DNA of 64,000 nt from Armatimonadota bacterium (GTDB taxonomy: Bacteria > Armatimonadota > Zipacnadia > Zipacnadales > JABUFB01). The notes under the pieces were generated by a model. It did no database searches, was not told where the DNA came from, and saw only the letters and a list, made by a program, of their open reading frames with translations. The stretch spans positions 434,001 to 498,000 of the forward strand of contig JABUFB010000008.1 of NCBI GenBank assembly GCA_013314775.1, in the 5' to 3' direction. A program made the position numbers and the translations under genes. This document shows, one piece after another, positions 43,701 to 53,100 of the stretch; the first letter of the stretch is position 1, and each line of letters starts with the position of its first letter.

Positions 43701-43754
43701 CACCCCCAGGATCACTGTCCACATACCGAGCATGACCAGACGAGCCATTCTCAT
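40737..43754 (-). CDS. Secreted beta-helix protein with two CBM9-like domains
   Basis: A 1005-residue exported protein. A signal peptide of about 25 residues ends near ASAQ; AAAGGGG precedes the ATG. The mature start GNDAWSGQLAAPNAEGTDGP is shared with the beta-helix proteins at 55823 and 58407, and resembles the GH141/GH120 type. The helix covers about residues 30-640 with turns such as HAGGGNAT-type repeats and NTLVEENLLYRCM. Two tandem CBM9-like domains follow (about 665-815 and 840-1000). They share a plan (VDGKLDGEEWP; YLQWAGTLGETYDLKRGG versus EWINWVGTQGPTWKLENGG), so they look duplicated. It is last in a three-gene minus-strand run. Confidence 0.78.
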   Translation of the reverse strand: MRMARLVMLGMWTVILGVLSMCASAQTPTWNVSPEGNDAWSGQLAAPNAEGTDGPLASLAAALEASRKRAGQPRRIVLSAGRHYVEKPLVLDSRDTDLTIEGAGAGNTILYGGRKIAGWRRDGDRFWVADIPGVREGQWDFRALVVNDRLCPRARYPETGRLTHESNFPVRWMSTAGGGWERKPTQKELTTLQYKAGDIGPWLSVKNAEVTVYHMWDESMIGLAAHDPETRTLTFANPSGHPPGAFGVKTYVVWNVKEGMTKPGQWYLDRDEGRVVYWPLEGEDMETALVVAPTVETILELQGKQGSPVRNVSLQAFTLSTTTTPCKAGGFGASNYRGALQIGSCEGIRVTDIEITNTAGHGIREWGTKDFEVRNCRLHHLGAGGLRTGGGNATIEGNQIHHVGLVYPSAVALMAGGGPGQYIIRRNEIHDTPYSGMANGGTNTLVEENLLYRCMQELHDGAAIYMGGGRGHILRRNVVRDIVQVGEGYGVSAYYLDEKCRDCVVERNVSIGVRRPSHNHMTVNCTVRDNVFITDGDMDLSFARSSGFKVIGNTLYLNGKVNVGDPDAIAEWSDNLIVQSGDVTPAISDAMPAVTRPQRDAPLYANVIPLTNPPTVDGKLDGEEWPAGGIGLGQLPDQRAARGAPVTAKLCATETDLYVAVNVVSMYPEERKTGTQWGVDEGIEIAVQGKREDGSAVDYVLRGFTDGSVSSLSLAGATEAEANAFGQAIEYGASVDKTIWRCELRVPFAALRFIPADKAQLPLNITVYRSEDNQYLQWAGTLGETYDLKRGGRVIFRGPQTSAAPKPKPVAIAAFMETPTTMDAAAARAEWPGTALTLQEDPNGAPLGGKPCSAQVVNDGKSLFVRLTVPVASKDAISLGSEWRVNDGAEVCIRGKTSQGAAVTWVLHGFADGTLEGSTEAGAPEAAAKALAQACKFQTAVGEADWQAFWQLPLEALGVSPGQKDIPFNLGVFRSRPGEWINWVGTQGPTWKLENGGLLAVEKAG

Positions 43755-43792
43755 GCTACCCCTTTGCGAATGTCGGTTTTCGGCTGTTGCGG

Positions 43793-46700
43793 CTACGGAC
43801 TTTCCAGCACCGGCTGCACTTCAATGAAGCTGACCATCATCTGCTGCCCCACCGGTCCCCCCGGCAAATCGGGGCCGGCCCAGTCGCTGATGCGGAGGGT
43901 CGCGTTTTCGCCTTGTGCTCGGAACTGCAGCCAGTGGTAGGTCATCCAGAAGGGCTGCTCCGGAGTGAAGGGCTGCGGTCCGCGGGCGCTGCGGAAGGGG
44001 TAACTGAAGCCGCCCTCCAACACTTGTGCGCCGTCGACGGCTATGGACAGGACCTGGGTATCCTTCCGGCTCTTGCCGCCGGTCAGATCGGCGTAATCGC
44101 CCGTGATCACCTTGACTGAATACAGGCGCCCCCGTTCCAGTTTTTTCATCTGCTGACTCAGGGTGTTCGGAGCCCTTGCGCTGCGGATCATCACTGCGAA
44201 AGTATCTCCAAATGCCCCCGGCGGATATCTGCCCTGGAGCATGCCGTACCCGGGGAACTTGCCCCCCGTAATCGAACCTTCCTCTGCCGCGGAGACCTGC
44301 CAGTGCTCGGTGCCTTCTTCGAAGTCCGGGTCGGTCACGTGGCGTAATTCGTACGGATCGTCCAGCATGCGGCGGGTCTGCCCCTCGATGCAGTAGTGCC
44401 GCAGCATTCGGCCCATGCAGTTGAGGATCTCTTCGTCCACATAGTTAGAGCGGTACGGCTGGATGCCCCACAGTCCGAAGAGCGCAGGGTCATTGGCGAG
44501 TATCTCCATCTGCATGTCGAGGTGCACCCGGAAATCCGCCTGGGGGTAGCGATTCGTGGTGCAATAGGGCAGGTAGGCGTACATCGGGGTGAAAATCGCC
44601 CGGCGCATGCAGCCAGGATAGGCCCGTTCCCAGTCATTCGCCACCCCGAGAAACCGGTTGCGCAGGGCTTGGAGGTTGCGCTCCTCGGTGGGCTCCTCGC
44701 CTGCGTACACCTCGATCGAGAAAGGCCAGCCGCAGCCCAGTGTTGTTTTCATGAACAGCTCCGAGGCGGGGTTCCCGTGCATGTTGACGACAAAGGGGAT
44801 CCACAGTTTTCCTGCGAAAGCCGGGGCCTCGGACAGCCGGGCGATGGACAATGTGGTGGCGGCAACGTTCTCCGTTGACGGGTTACCCGGGTAATACTCG
44901 TCCACCTGGATGCCGCCGATCTTCGCAAGGTCCCAGCCCCGAGGGTTCAGCCACACATTCAGCAGCTTCTCGGCGGTCCACTCTTCCTTGTCAATGAGCC
45001 CGGGGGCCTGGAGGTTGGCGATCCACATCTTCCCCTGGGCGACCCACTCGCGGTACTCCGGGGTATCGATGACCTGCCCCTCGATCATGTTTGTGTTGGG
45101 CAAGGTATACCTGGCGAGACGCTCCCAGGTGTTGCTCCCGAAAGGCGCAATCTGCGGACCGGAGGGGAACACGTTGTACAGGAGCGCCGGAATCGCCCGG
45201 ACGATTAGGCCCGTCTGCACGCCGGTGACCGTCAGTGTGTGCTTCCCCGCCGGCAGGAGGCGCATGGCCTCCGCGGACCCGGCTTCGGGTTGGGCGGACA
45301 GCAGCCACTGGTCGCCCAGACTCAGTGAACACTGGCCCGTTGCGCTGAACCACACCCAGCCGTCCCGGGGGTTCATGAATTGTACCTGCCGGTTCCCCAG
45401 GAGATCCCGCGATTGCGCGTCCACCAACTCGCTCACAAGATTGTTCAGCACCCGGATCTGCTGCGCCCCCCCGGGGAGCACGGTCACGAGCCGTTTGGTC
45501 GAGGCCAGTTCGCTGCCGGACTTGTCTCGCAGCGCGAAGGTCGCGTCATACGCACCCCAGGGCAGTTCGCGGGTATCCAGCGCAAGCTCCAGCGAGGCAT
45601 CAGGCGCTTCGACCGCCTGCACGAGCGCGACCTTCCCCGTCTCCCGTGATACCAGGCGGACCGACAGCGTGCTCTCAGCCAGCTGCGTCCGGGGGACATC
45701 GAGATGCAAATCCACACGTACGGTCTGGGTCTTGCCCGGCGGCATTTGCGCCCGCCACGGATCGTGGACGTGCACCTGCAGCGGTTCCAAATACAGTTGG
45801 CCGGTGATAGGGACTTCCTGCACATCTGCGAAATCGCCACGGATCGTGCTCACCGCCAGCTTTCCTGACTGCCCACCCTCGCCACAGATGAACAGGTCCG
45901 TGCGGCCTGTCCAAGCGGGCGTCAGCGCGACCTGCCCGACCTCCAGTTCCGTCTGTTCGCCAGGCGCAAGGGTGACATCTCTCTGTTCGTCCTCCCTGCC
46001 GAGCCTGACCCGTCTGGGGTCTCTGCTCCAGTTGCGCAAGGTGAGCGCAGAGCGACCAACCGGCGGCGAGACGGAACCGTCGTACAGCACCTTCGCAGTC
46101 CCCACTTCCACATCGGCCTGAGACTGATACAGCGCCGTGATCTCGGTCGCCGGAAGAGCCCGGGAGTACAGCCGAATATCGTCCAGTTCGCCCTGGAAGT
46201 AACCGTTGTAGAACCACCCGGTCAGGCGCTCGCGCACAGGGGCCTTACTGATGGGCAGGGGCATCTGCATCTGTGCCACCTGTTTGCCGTCAACATACAT
46301 TGTGGCCAGCCTGGCGCCGCTGTCGGCGCTCACCACCACGTGCTTCCAAGAGCCGTTTAGCAGCGAACTGGGTGCCAGCAGCGACGCATTGTTGGTCCCG
46401 TCGGCCCACTCGAAGCGCAGGTAACCGTAGCCGTCCATGCGCAGATTCATGTTGCGCTCGACGCCGGCGCCTCCATCCCCGAAAAGGATGCGGTTGGTCT
46501 TCGGCTCTACAGACGAATCGGTCTTCACCCAGACCGCCAGCGTCATATCACCGCTGAGGTTCATCGTCTCGACCTGCCCGTACCTCGCCAGGTCGTCCCT
46601 GCTGTCGAATCGCAGAGCGTATCCCCGCGGCGATGGCACCCATTCCACGTTCTTCAGCGCGGCATCGTGCCCATTGCCGGTGACGTCACGGGCGACCTCG

Positions 46701-46807
46701 CCGCTGCCCTGGTCAAAGTTCCAGTGAGCGATAAGCCCCGACTCAGCCGCGTGACACGCCGAGCAGATGAGGGCCACCAGCGCCAGACCAACAAGTGCCC
46801 GATCCAT
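43793..46807 (-). CDS. Secreted LamG-domain protein, large
   Basis: A 1004-residue exported protein. The ATG at 46807 follows GGGAGG and opens a signal peptide (about 20 residues). Residues about 22-240 are a LamG/concanavalin-like fold (LIAHWNFDQGSGEVARDVTGNGHDA, WKHVVVSADSG, GELDDIRLYSRAL). The middle (about 250-560) has several immunoglobulin-like beta domains. Residues about 560-870 contain helices and strand segments around QVDEYYPGN, LWGIQPYRSN and similar, which might form a catalytic barrel. A C-terminal CBM-like domain (about 880-1004) follows. No family is assigned. It is 29 bases after the ceramidase-like gene and 38 before the beta-helix gene, so the three form an operon. Confidence 0.68.
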   Translation of the reverse strand: MDRALVGLALVALICSACHAAESGLIAHWNFDQGSGEVARDVTGNGHDAALKNVEWVPSPRGYALRFDSRDDLARYGQVETMNLSGDMTLAVWVKTDSSVEPKTNRILFGDGGAGVERNMNLRMDGYGYLRFEWADGTNNASLLAPSSLLNGSWKHVVVSADSGARLATMYVDGKQVAQMQMPLPISKAPVRERLTGWFYNGYFQGELDDIRLYSRALPATEITALYQSQADVEVGTAKVLYDGSVSPPVGRSALTLRNWSRDPRRVRLGREDEQRDVTLAPGEQTELEVGQVALTPAWTGRTDLFICGEGGQSGKLAVSTIRGDFADVQEVPITGQLYLEPLQVHVHDPWRAQMPPGKTQTVRVDLHLDVPRTQLAESTLSVRLVSRETGKVALVQAVEAPDASLELALDTRELPWGAYDATFALRDKSGSELASTKRLVTVLPGGAQQIRVLNNLVSELVDAQSRDLLGNRQVQFMNPRDGWVWFSATGQCSLSLGDQWLLSAQPEAGSAEAMRLLPAGKHTLTVTGVQTGLIVRAIPALLYNVFPSGPQIAPFGSNTWERLARYTLPNTNMIEGQVIDTPEYREWVAQGKMWIANLQAPGLIDKEEWTAEKLLNVWLNPRGWDLAKIGGIQVDEYYPGNPSTENVAATTLSIARLSEAPAFAGKLWIPFVVNMHGNPASELFMKTTLGCGWPFSIEVYAGEEPTEERNLQALRNRFLGVANDWERAYPGCMRRAIFTPMYAYLPYCTTNRYPQADFRVHLDMQMEILANDPALFGLWGIQPYRSNYVDEEILNCMGRMLRHYCIEGQTRRMLDDPYELRHVTDPDFEEGTEHWQVSAAEEGSITGGKFPGYGMLQGRYPPGAFGDTFAVMIRSARAPNTLSQQMKKLERGRLYSVKVITGDYADLTGGKSRKDTQVLSIAVDGAQVLEGGFSYPFRSARGPQPFTPEQPFWMTYHWLQFRAQGENATLRISDWAGPDLPGGPVGQQMMVSFIEVQPVLESP

Positions 46808-46836
46808 TGCGCTTGCCTCCCGTTCCCGCTCATACC

Positions 46837-48153
46837 TCACCCGTGCAAGGCCTGAAGCTGACGGACAGCGCTGTCCGCCCACAGCTTGCCCGTGCCCTTT
46901 GGGGCCCGTACGTGACGGCACAGCCGAGTCTCGTAGCTTCCCTCATCCAGCGCCTTGTCCGTTGCCACGTAACCGACGCTGCCGTTCGCCAACCCGATGT
47001 TCATCGTCTGCGGGAATGGCGAGCGGGCCTTGATGTCCAGCCCGATCTCGGTGAAGACTTCGCCGGGTAACCCGGCAATGCCCAGGTCGCCGATTCGCAT
47101 AGCGTGGATAGGCACGGTCCACTCACTTGGCAGATCCTGCATCAGCACCAGTTCCCGCGCATACGCCCACTCGACATCTCCCCAGTTTTCCCCGCTCTCA
47201 TACAGCTTCCGTGCAGCTGCAAGCTCCTCTTCACTGGGGCACCGCGCCTTGAAGTCCACTTGCTCAATAGATGCTCCCAGGGCGATGTCGTCGCTGAAAT
47301 CCTCCTCGCGCAGGCTGTTCCACACCCGCCACGCTTCCGCCGCGACAACATTCCCTACACGTTCGATCTGGAAGGTGTCATGCGGGCTGGTGCGCCCGGG
47401 TTTGGTGAAATCCAGGTTGTTGATATCGCCGAAAGTGCCGTTGGCCATCGGGCATACAAACTGCGCCCCTGCGCAGCGGTTGAGCGACCTGCCGAAGGCC
47501 GCGAAGTAGTCCGCGCAGACCACATCGTGTTTCGATCCGCTGATGCCAACGTAATGCAGGCCGAGGTTGCCCATAGCAGCGATAGGCCGACCTTCCGGTG
47601 TCCGCAGGACGATGAGCCCCAGTTCCGGATCGGTCGGCCCGGCCGGCTCGATAGCATCCGGGTTCAGATGGCCGGGGTTCATCCGCACCGTGCCATCCTT
47701 CATGCGCCAGCGGCGGTTGTGCACTTCCCCGGGGCATGCGCCCGCCCCGTGGGCGAACTGCGCGGGCTGCAGGTGCTCGACAGACAGCAGGAAAGCGTCG
47801 GCGATACGGGGGATGATCCAGTCGCAGTAGCCCTCTTCCTCCGGGGTGCCCAGGGCGCCGCGCGTGGCAGGGCCGGTGTGTGTGTGCGTGCCGGCAATGA
47901 GTACGTTTTCCGGCGGGATCCCGGACCGCTCCCTGATGATCGCCTTGGCTTCTTCCACCACTTCCATGGGGACCATGATGAGGTCGCAGATCACGAACCC
48001 GAGGGTCGTCTCACCGTTGGAGATCGCGATCGCTTTCGCGTGGAGTGGGTCGAGTATGTCGGTGGCCTGACGGTCATTGAAGTACCCCAGCAGGTGGGCA
48101 CCGAGACCGGGGGTGATGTCCACCTGTGCAGCGCCGGCTTGCAGGCTGGGCAT
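46837..48153 (-). CDS. Neutral ceramidase-like hydrolase, serine replaced
   Basis: A 438-residue protein matching the neutral/alkaline ceramidase N-terminal domain: AAQVDITPGLGAHLLGY at the start and IAGTHTHTGPATRG, whose H90 and H92 should bind zinc. GAGGAG precedes the ATG at 48153. No signal peptide is visible, so it is probably cytoplasmic. In true ceramidases a GDVSPN motif provides the catalytic Ser; here the equivalent reads GDINN (G242-D243-I244-N245-N246), with Asn where Ser should be. The family fit is good, but ceramide cleavage is therefore unlikely and the substrate unknown. It is first in a three-gene minus-strand operon and divergent from the GH110-like gene. Confidence 0.8.
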   Translation of the reverse strand: MPSLQAGAAQVDITPGLGAHLLGYFNDRQATDILDPLHAKAIAISNGETTLGFVICDLIMVPMEVVEEAKAIIRERSGIPPENVLIAGTHTHTGPATRGALGTPEEEGYCDWIIPRIADAFLLSVEHLQPAQFAHGAGACPGEVHNRRWRMKDGTVRMNPGHLNPDAIEPAGPTDPELGLIVLRTPEGRPIAAMGNLGLHYVGISGSKHDVVCADYFAAFGRSLNRCAGAQFVCPMANGTFGDINNLDFTKPGRTSPHDTFQIERVGNVVAAEAWRVWNSLREEDFSDDIALGASIEQVDFKARCPSEEELAAARKLYESGENWGDVEWAYARELVLMQDLPSEWTVPIHAMRIGDLGIAGLPGEVFTEIGLDIKARSPFPQTMNIGLANGSVGYVATDKALDEGSYETRLCRHVRAPKGTGKLWADSAVRQLQALHG

Positions 48154-48319
48154 GAAGGGCTCCTCGCAATGCGTGTTGTCTGCGGCTGCAATCATTTGAA
48201 GATTCCCGGTCGGAACACGGAATCCCTCCCTTGGACGGCCATTGCTGGGGGCAGGTACGGTCACGGGCGCGGCGAACAGTGTTCATCACGCATTCTGTTC
48301 GCGCGGGAGACCTCACACC

Positions 48320-50077
48320 ATGACCATCCGCCTGATCACTCTTGTCGCGGCCTTGCTTGTGTCCAGCATCGGAGTATTGGCCCAGGAGGCGACCATGCAG
48401 GAACCCGGTACCATCACCGTCTCACCGTCCGGCGCAGAAGATGACACTGCCACAGTCCTCGCAGCCCTGGAGAAATGCCGGGCCGAGAACGCGAGGAAGC
48501 TGGTGTTCGCGCCGGGAACCTACAACTTGCATGCCGGGCGAAACCCCGCCAACGCCACCATCGCCTTCATACTGCAGGACATGCACGACCTGACCATTGA
48601 CGGCCAGGGATCGCTGCTCAACTTCCACGGCATCACCGGCTGCTTCCTGTTCGTAAACTGCAGCAAGATCACCGTGCAGGGCTTTACCGTCGATTATCCC
48701 CGGCCCGCGCAGTCGGTGGGCACCGTGATCGCATCGGAGGGCAAACACTTCGACGTGGAGGTGCTGCCGGAGTTCCCGGTTGTTGGGGGCGAGCCCGTGG
48801 AGGCATTCATGGACTTCGACCCCGAGACCCGCCTGCCACGCAAACGCGGGGTGGACGTGTACTACGGTGTGGATTCCACGGAACTCATCGCACCGCAAGT
48901 CCTGCGCGTTCACACGAAAAACCCCTGCAATGTGCCCGTGGGGGTGCTGATGGCCCTGCGCCACAAAGTCTACGGCCCCAGCGGGTTCGTGATGAGCCGC
49001 TGCTCAGACATGCGCTTGCAGGACATCACCCTCTACCACGTGCCGGGCATGGGCGCCATCGGCTCTGTTAGCCGGGACATCACCCTGGAGCGCTTCAACG
49101 TGCTGCTCAAGCCCGGCACTGGCCGGCTGGTCTCGGCCAGCGCGGATGCCACCCATTTCGGCGGCTGCAAGGGCACGGTGCGCATCCAGGACTGCGTGTT
49201 TGAGGGCATGGGCGACGACGCGGTGAACATCAAGTCCGGACTATACCTGAGCGTGCGCAAGATCGAAAACGAGCGCACGATCCTTGGCCAGCACAACCTG
49301 AAGATGGTGGATGCGCCGGATCCGGGCGATACCATGGAGATCTGCCACGTAGACAATCTCGTCCCTTACGCAACCGCCACAGTGGAGTCCGTGGAAATCC
49401 TGCCGGGTGGTGAAAACATGCACCGGGTGGTCCTGCGCGACCCGCTCCCGGACGGGCTGCGCGAAGACGACGTTCTGGGGAATGCGAGCCGGGCCCCGGC
49501 GATCCGCATCAGCAACTGCGAAATCCGCCGCAACCGCGCCCGTGGGTTCCTGATCCAGTCGCGGGATGCGGTCATCGAGAACTGCCGCTTCAAGGACGTT
49601 ACCGGCGGAGGCATCTGGGTGATGACCGAAGTGGTGCACTTCTTCGAGTCCATCGGCACACGGGACATCACTGTCCGCAACTGCACCTTTGACAACTGCA
49701 ACTATGGCGCCGCCCTGGGCGACGGTGTCCTGAGCGCGTTCGCGTGGCTCAAAGACTTCCGGTTCCCGCCCGAACCTGGGGTACACCGGAACATACTCTT
49801 TGAGGGTAACACGATCCGTGGGGCCGACAACGCGGGGATCTTCGTGGCAGGCGTGGATGGGATCACCCTCCGCAACAACATCATCGAGGGCGCTTGCAGC
49901 AATCCCACCCGGGAGCAGACGAAGGCCGCGATCTCCATCTTGAGCAGCCGAGACATTGCCGTTGAGGGCAATACCGCATTGCCCGAGAAGCAAGGAGCAG
50001 GTTGCACCGCAGCGCTCTCACTGGGTCCGGATGTAGAGACCGGTACCGTGAGGGTCGAGGGTAACACCGGGTTTTGA
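48320..50077 (+). CDS. GH110-like alpha-1,3-galactosidase, secreted
   Basis: A 585-residue exported protein. A GGGAGA site precedes the ATG and a signal peptide of about 22 residues follows. The right-handed beta-helix pattern runs from about residue 60 to 560 (VFAPGTYNLHA, MHDLTIDGQGSLLNFHG, GSVSRDITLERFNV). The segment CKGTVRIQDCVFEGMGDDAVNIKS (D299-D300) is typical of GH110, which removes alpha-1,3-linked galactose as in blood group B antigens. Confidence in the family is good; whether the enzyme recognises branched or linear substrates is not readable. It is divergent from the ceramidase-like gene. Confidence 0.8.
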   Translation: MTIRLITLVAALLVSSIGVLAQEATMQEPGTITVSPSGAEDDTATVLAALEKCRAENARKLVFAPGTYNLHAGRNPANATIAFILQDMHDLTIDGQGSLLNFHGITGCFLFVNCSKITVQGFTVDYPRPAQSVGTVIASEGKHFDVEVLPEFPVVGGEPVEAFMDFDPETRLPRKRGVDVYYGVDSTELIAPQVLRVHTKNPCNVPVGVLMALRHKVYGPSGFVMSRCSDMRLQDITLYHVPGMGAIGSVSRDITLERFNVLLKPGTGRLVSASADATHFGGCKGTVRIQDCVFEGMGDDAVNIKSGLYLSVRKIENERTILGQHNLKMVDAPDPGDTMEICHVDNLVPYATATVESVEILPGGENMHRVVLRDPLPDGLREDDVLGNASRAPAIRISNCEIRRNRARGFLIQSRDAVIENCRFKDVTGGGIWVMTEVVHFFESIGTRDITVRNCTFDNCNYGAALGDGVLSAFAWLKDFRFPPEPGVHRNILFEGNTIRGADNAGIFVAGVDGITLRNNIIEGACSNPTREQTKAAISILSSRDIAVEGNTALPEKQGAGCTAALSLGPDVETGTVRVEGNTGF

Positions 50078-50101
50078 TGGCCCAATGACACCCGGTCTCG
50101 G

Positions 50102-53100
50102 TTACTTCCTCCTCACCTGCGCACAGGCTTCCAGTAACGCGCGGCGCGTGGCGAAGTCCGGATAGTCCGCCGCGATGTCCGCGAGTTCCGGGAGGTTCTC
50201 CCGTGGCGTGACCTTGCCCAGGGCAACCGCCGCCTCGTGCCGCACCGTCGGGGCATTGTCAAAGTCTGCCAACAGACTACGCAGCAGCGGCGCGGCGGAA
50301 CGCTCCCGCAACTCGCCCAGGGCGTACACCGCAGCGGATCTGAAGAACGGGTTCATCGCCTTGAATACCCAGTGATTCGGCGGCGGGTTGAACCCGTACT
50401 CGGCTTCAGTGGGCTCTTCGCGCAAGACCTGCAAGGCGCATTCCACAGCGTCCGGGCCCCCGAGTCGCGCCAGTGAACGCAGGAGCATGAAGCAGACCCA
50501 CGAACGCTCCTCGGACACCGGCCTGCGCAGGTAATCTGCCACAACCGCTCTCATTCTCGGCGCGTAATCCGGGTCGAGGCAGACCACGGAAAGGATCTGC
50601 GCCGCCCGGGCAGCGTGAGTGTGAGGACGGATGTGGCTCTCGGCAAAGGGGCTCTGGCTAACGGGGATGTCCAGATCGTCCACGCGCACGGCGTCGGGGT
50701 CGCCCAGCCATGCCAGGCAGGTCTCCATCACCTCGGCTGCCCGACCACTGCGCTGGATCACCCGGGCAGTAAGCGCCTCGTAGCTGTCGAACTCGAACAG
50801 CAATGCGCGGTCCTTGTCCATGGGTACCGAGCGCAGCACGGCCGGCACGATCCGTCCTGTCTCGGTGGAGCCCATCCCGTCAAGCGCTTCCAGTATCCGG
50901 TAATGAACGGGCGATGAATGGCAGCCCATCAGCCAAGGATGATCCCCGCAACGAAGGGTGTACTCCTCGAAGATCGCGAGCTTGCTGAAACCATCTACCA
51001 GCGCCGCTTCGGCCTCCGGACCGCCGATCCGTCCCAGCGCTTCGGCCGCGGTCGCGGCGAGGTACACCGGGCGCTGGTTGAAGCCCGCTTCGCGGTCGCC
51101 GGGGAGGTCAACCGGCGCGAGATTCGCCTGCAGAATCCCGGAAAGCGCCGCAATATGCCCCGTATCGCCGCAGTTCCCCAGCGCCCGAAGAGCCGCCATC
51201 AGAACGCGCAGTTCAGCATCCGGATTTGCGGCTATCCACGCTGCCAGCGCATCGCCAGCCACCTTCCCGCCCACATGCCCCAGGGCTTCGATGCTCCTCC
51301 AAACCTCAAGCCGCTCCCGGGATCGCAGCCGGGCGCACAATTCGGTCTCATACGCATCCCAGTCCAGGTTGCGCAGCCATGCGCGCCAGCCAGCGGTCTT
51401 TTCCCCGTCTGGCAGAGAATGTGCCGTGAGGTGCTCCAGCGCCGATCGGGCCGCACAGGCGACGATGGAATGCGCATCGGCCACGGAATCCGCGAGGGGC
51501 AGAAGCGCCCGCCTATTGCCGCACGCCGACAATGCAACCGCCGCAGCTACGCGCACCTCCGGCATTTCATCCTGGAGCAGTCCCACCAGGTCAGGAACCG
51601 CGCTTTCGTCGCGCAGGACAGCCAGGCGATTGGCCGCGGCGATGCGCTCCGCGGGGTCTGGGTGGTGAACTCGAGCAAGCAGAACGGCCTGCTCGAGTCG
51701 CCTGCCCGACGGGAGACGCTCCGGTGCGTCGTCAGTCAAGGCGCCCTGCCGGTAGAGGTTGATGCTCCCGACTTCGCGGAATCGGTCCAGTTGCAGGTTG
51801 AGCACGCCGCCGTTTGCCCCGTTATTTGCGCGAAAACGGTGGGGCTCGGCGTCATCCACCATCCGCAGTGGACGCTCCGCGGTGGCTCTGGGGCGCACCG
51901 CAGGAGGCGCGAAGCCGGTCTGCGCATGGCAACCCACGCAAGACCGCCGTTCGCCGGGTCTCACGTAAACCCAGCTCAGTTCGCTGATCACTGCCCGGCC
52001 TTCCCCATCGACAGCCTGCATGGACAGAGCGCGATCCGCCGGAACCTCCACGTAGAAAGACCCGTCCTCGTCCAGCGGCACCGTCCCCAGTTCCCGGCCC
52101 TCAGTGCCAATGTGCATGTAGATGCTGCGGGTCGGGGCCAGTGTGAAGGGCTTTCCCTCGTAGATGCGAACCGCCCTGATGCGCGAGACGTCAGCCGACG
52201 TGTGCCGGGTGTTCCGGGCATTCTGGCAGTACAAGAACCCCGTGGGTATCCGTTCCGGCCCGCTCCCTTCGGGGGTCGAGACCATATCCGGGATAGCCGG
52301 CGGCACGGGTTTCGGCCCCGCATAGACCACGGAATGGATCGCGTCGGAGACCATCCCCGGGTCAGCACCCAACTCATCGGCCAGCCCCAGATCCTCCCCG
52401 TCCAATATCTCCGTAGCAAGGCCCACTTTGGGGTCCAGAAGACAGATGCGCCAATTATCGCGGTCTGTGCAGACCAACCGACCGTCAGGCAGCGGAGAGA
52501 AGTCGTAGGGCAGGTATGATCCGGCTTTCCTGCCGCGCTGGTTGACTGAAAGCACAACGCCCTGCTCGGAGATGGCCGCAACGATTCCTCCAGGGAGCGG
52601 CGCGGGAACGCCTGCCCCGAACACCCGAAGCCAGGCTGAGTTCGACTCCCCGGCGGTGAAACGGTCCCAGGTCATTGGGAGGCGGTCCGGCCCGATGATG
52701 ATGCGGCCACCGGTACCGTCCGGGCGCACCTGATGGATGTGCGTCTCGACCTTGGCGCGTTCCAGGAAGTTATCGCAGCGAATGAAGGCAAGGGACCCGT
52801 CGCTGCAGACGCGGGGCTCACGGTCCGCCACGATGTGGCTGGTGATCCGTCGGATATCCGCACCCTGTGGATTGCAGGAAAACAGTGAGAACGCAGGGAC
52901 ACCGTGGTACTCTTCGGCGCTACCGGTGCGTGTCGAGCTAAAGGCGATGCGCCCGTCGGGGAGGGGCTCGGGGTCGAAGTCGTGGAAGGCGCCTGAGGTA
53001 ATCTGACGCAGGCCAGCGCCGTCGATGCCCACCTCAAACAAGTGGAAATACGGGTCGCCTTCGGGCGCCATGGCGAAGTACACAGTCCGCCCGTCGAAGG

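Noticed and set aside
42195-43940. A 581-residue open frame on the plus strand
   Set aside because: Antisense to the beta-helix/CBM9 gene; no motif or ribosome binding site.
46837-48153. True neutral ceramidase
   Set aside because: The serine-containing motif of the family is replaced by GDINN, and no signal peptide is visible.
50918-52519. A 533-residue open frame on the plus strand
   Set aside because: Antisense to the heme/HEAT protein; no recognisable domain.
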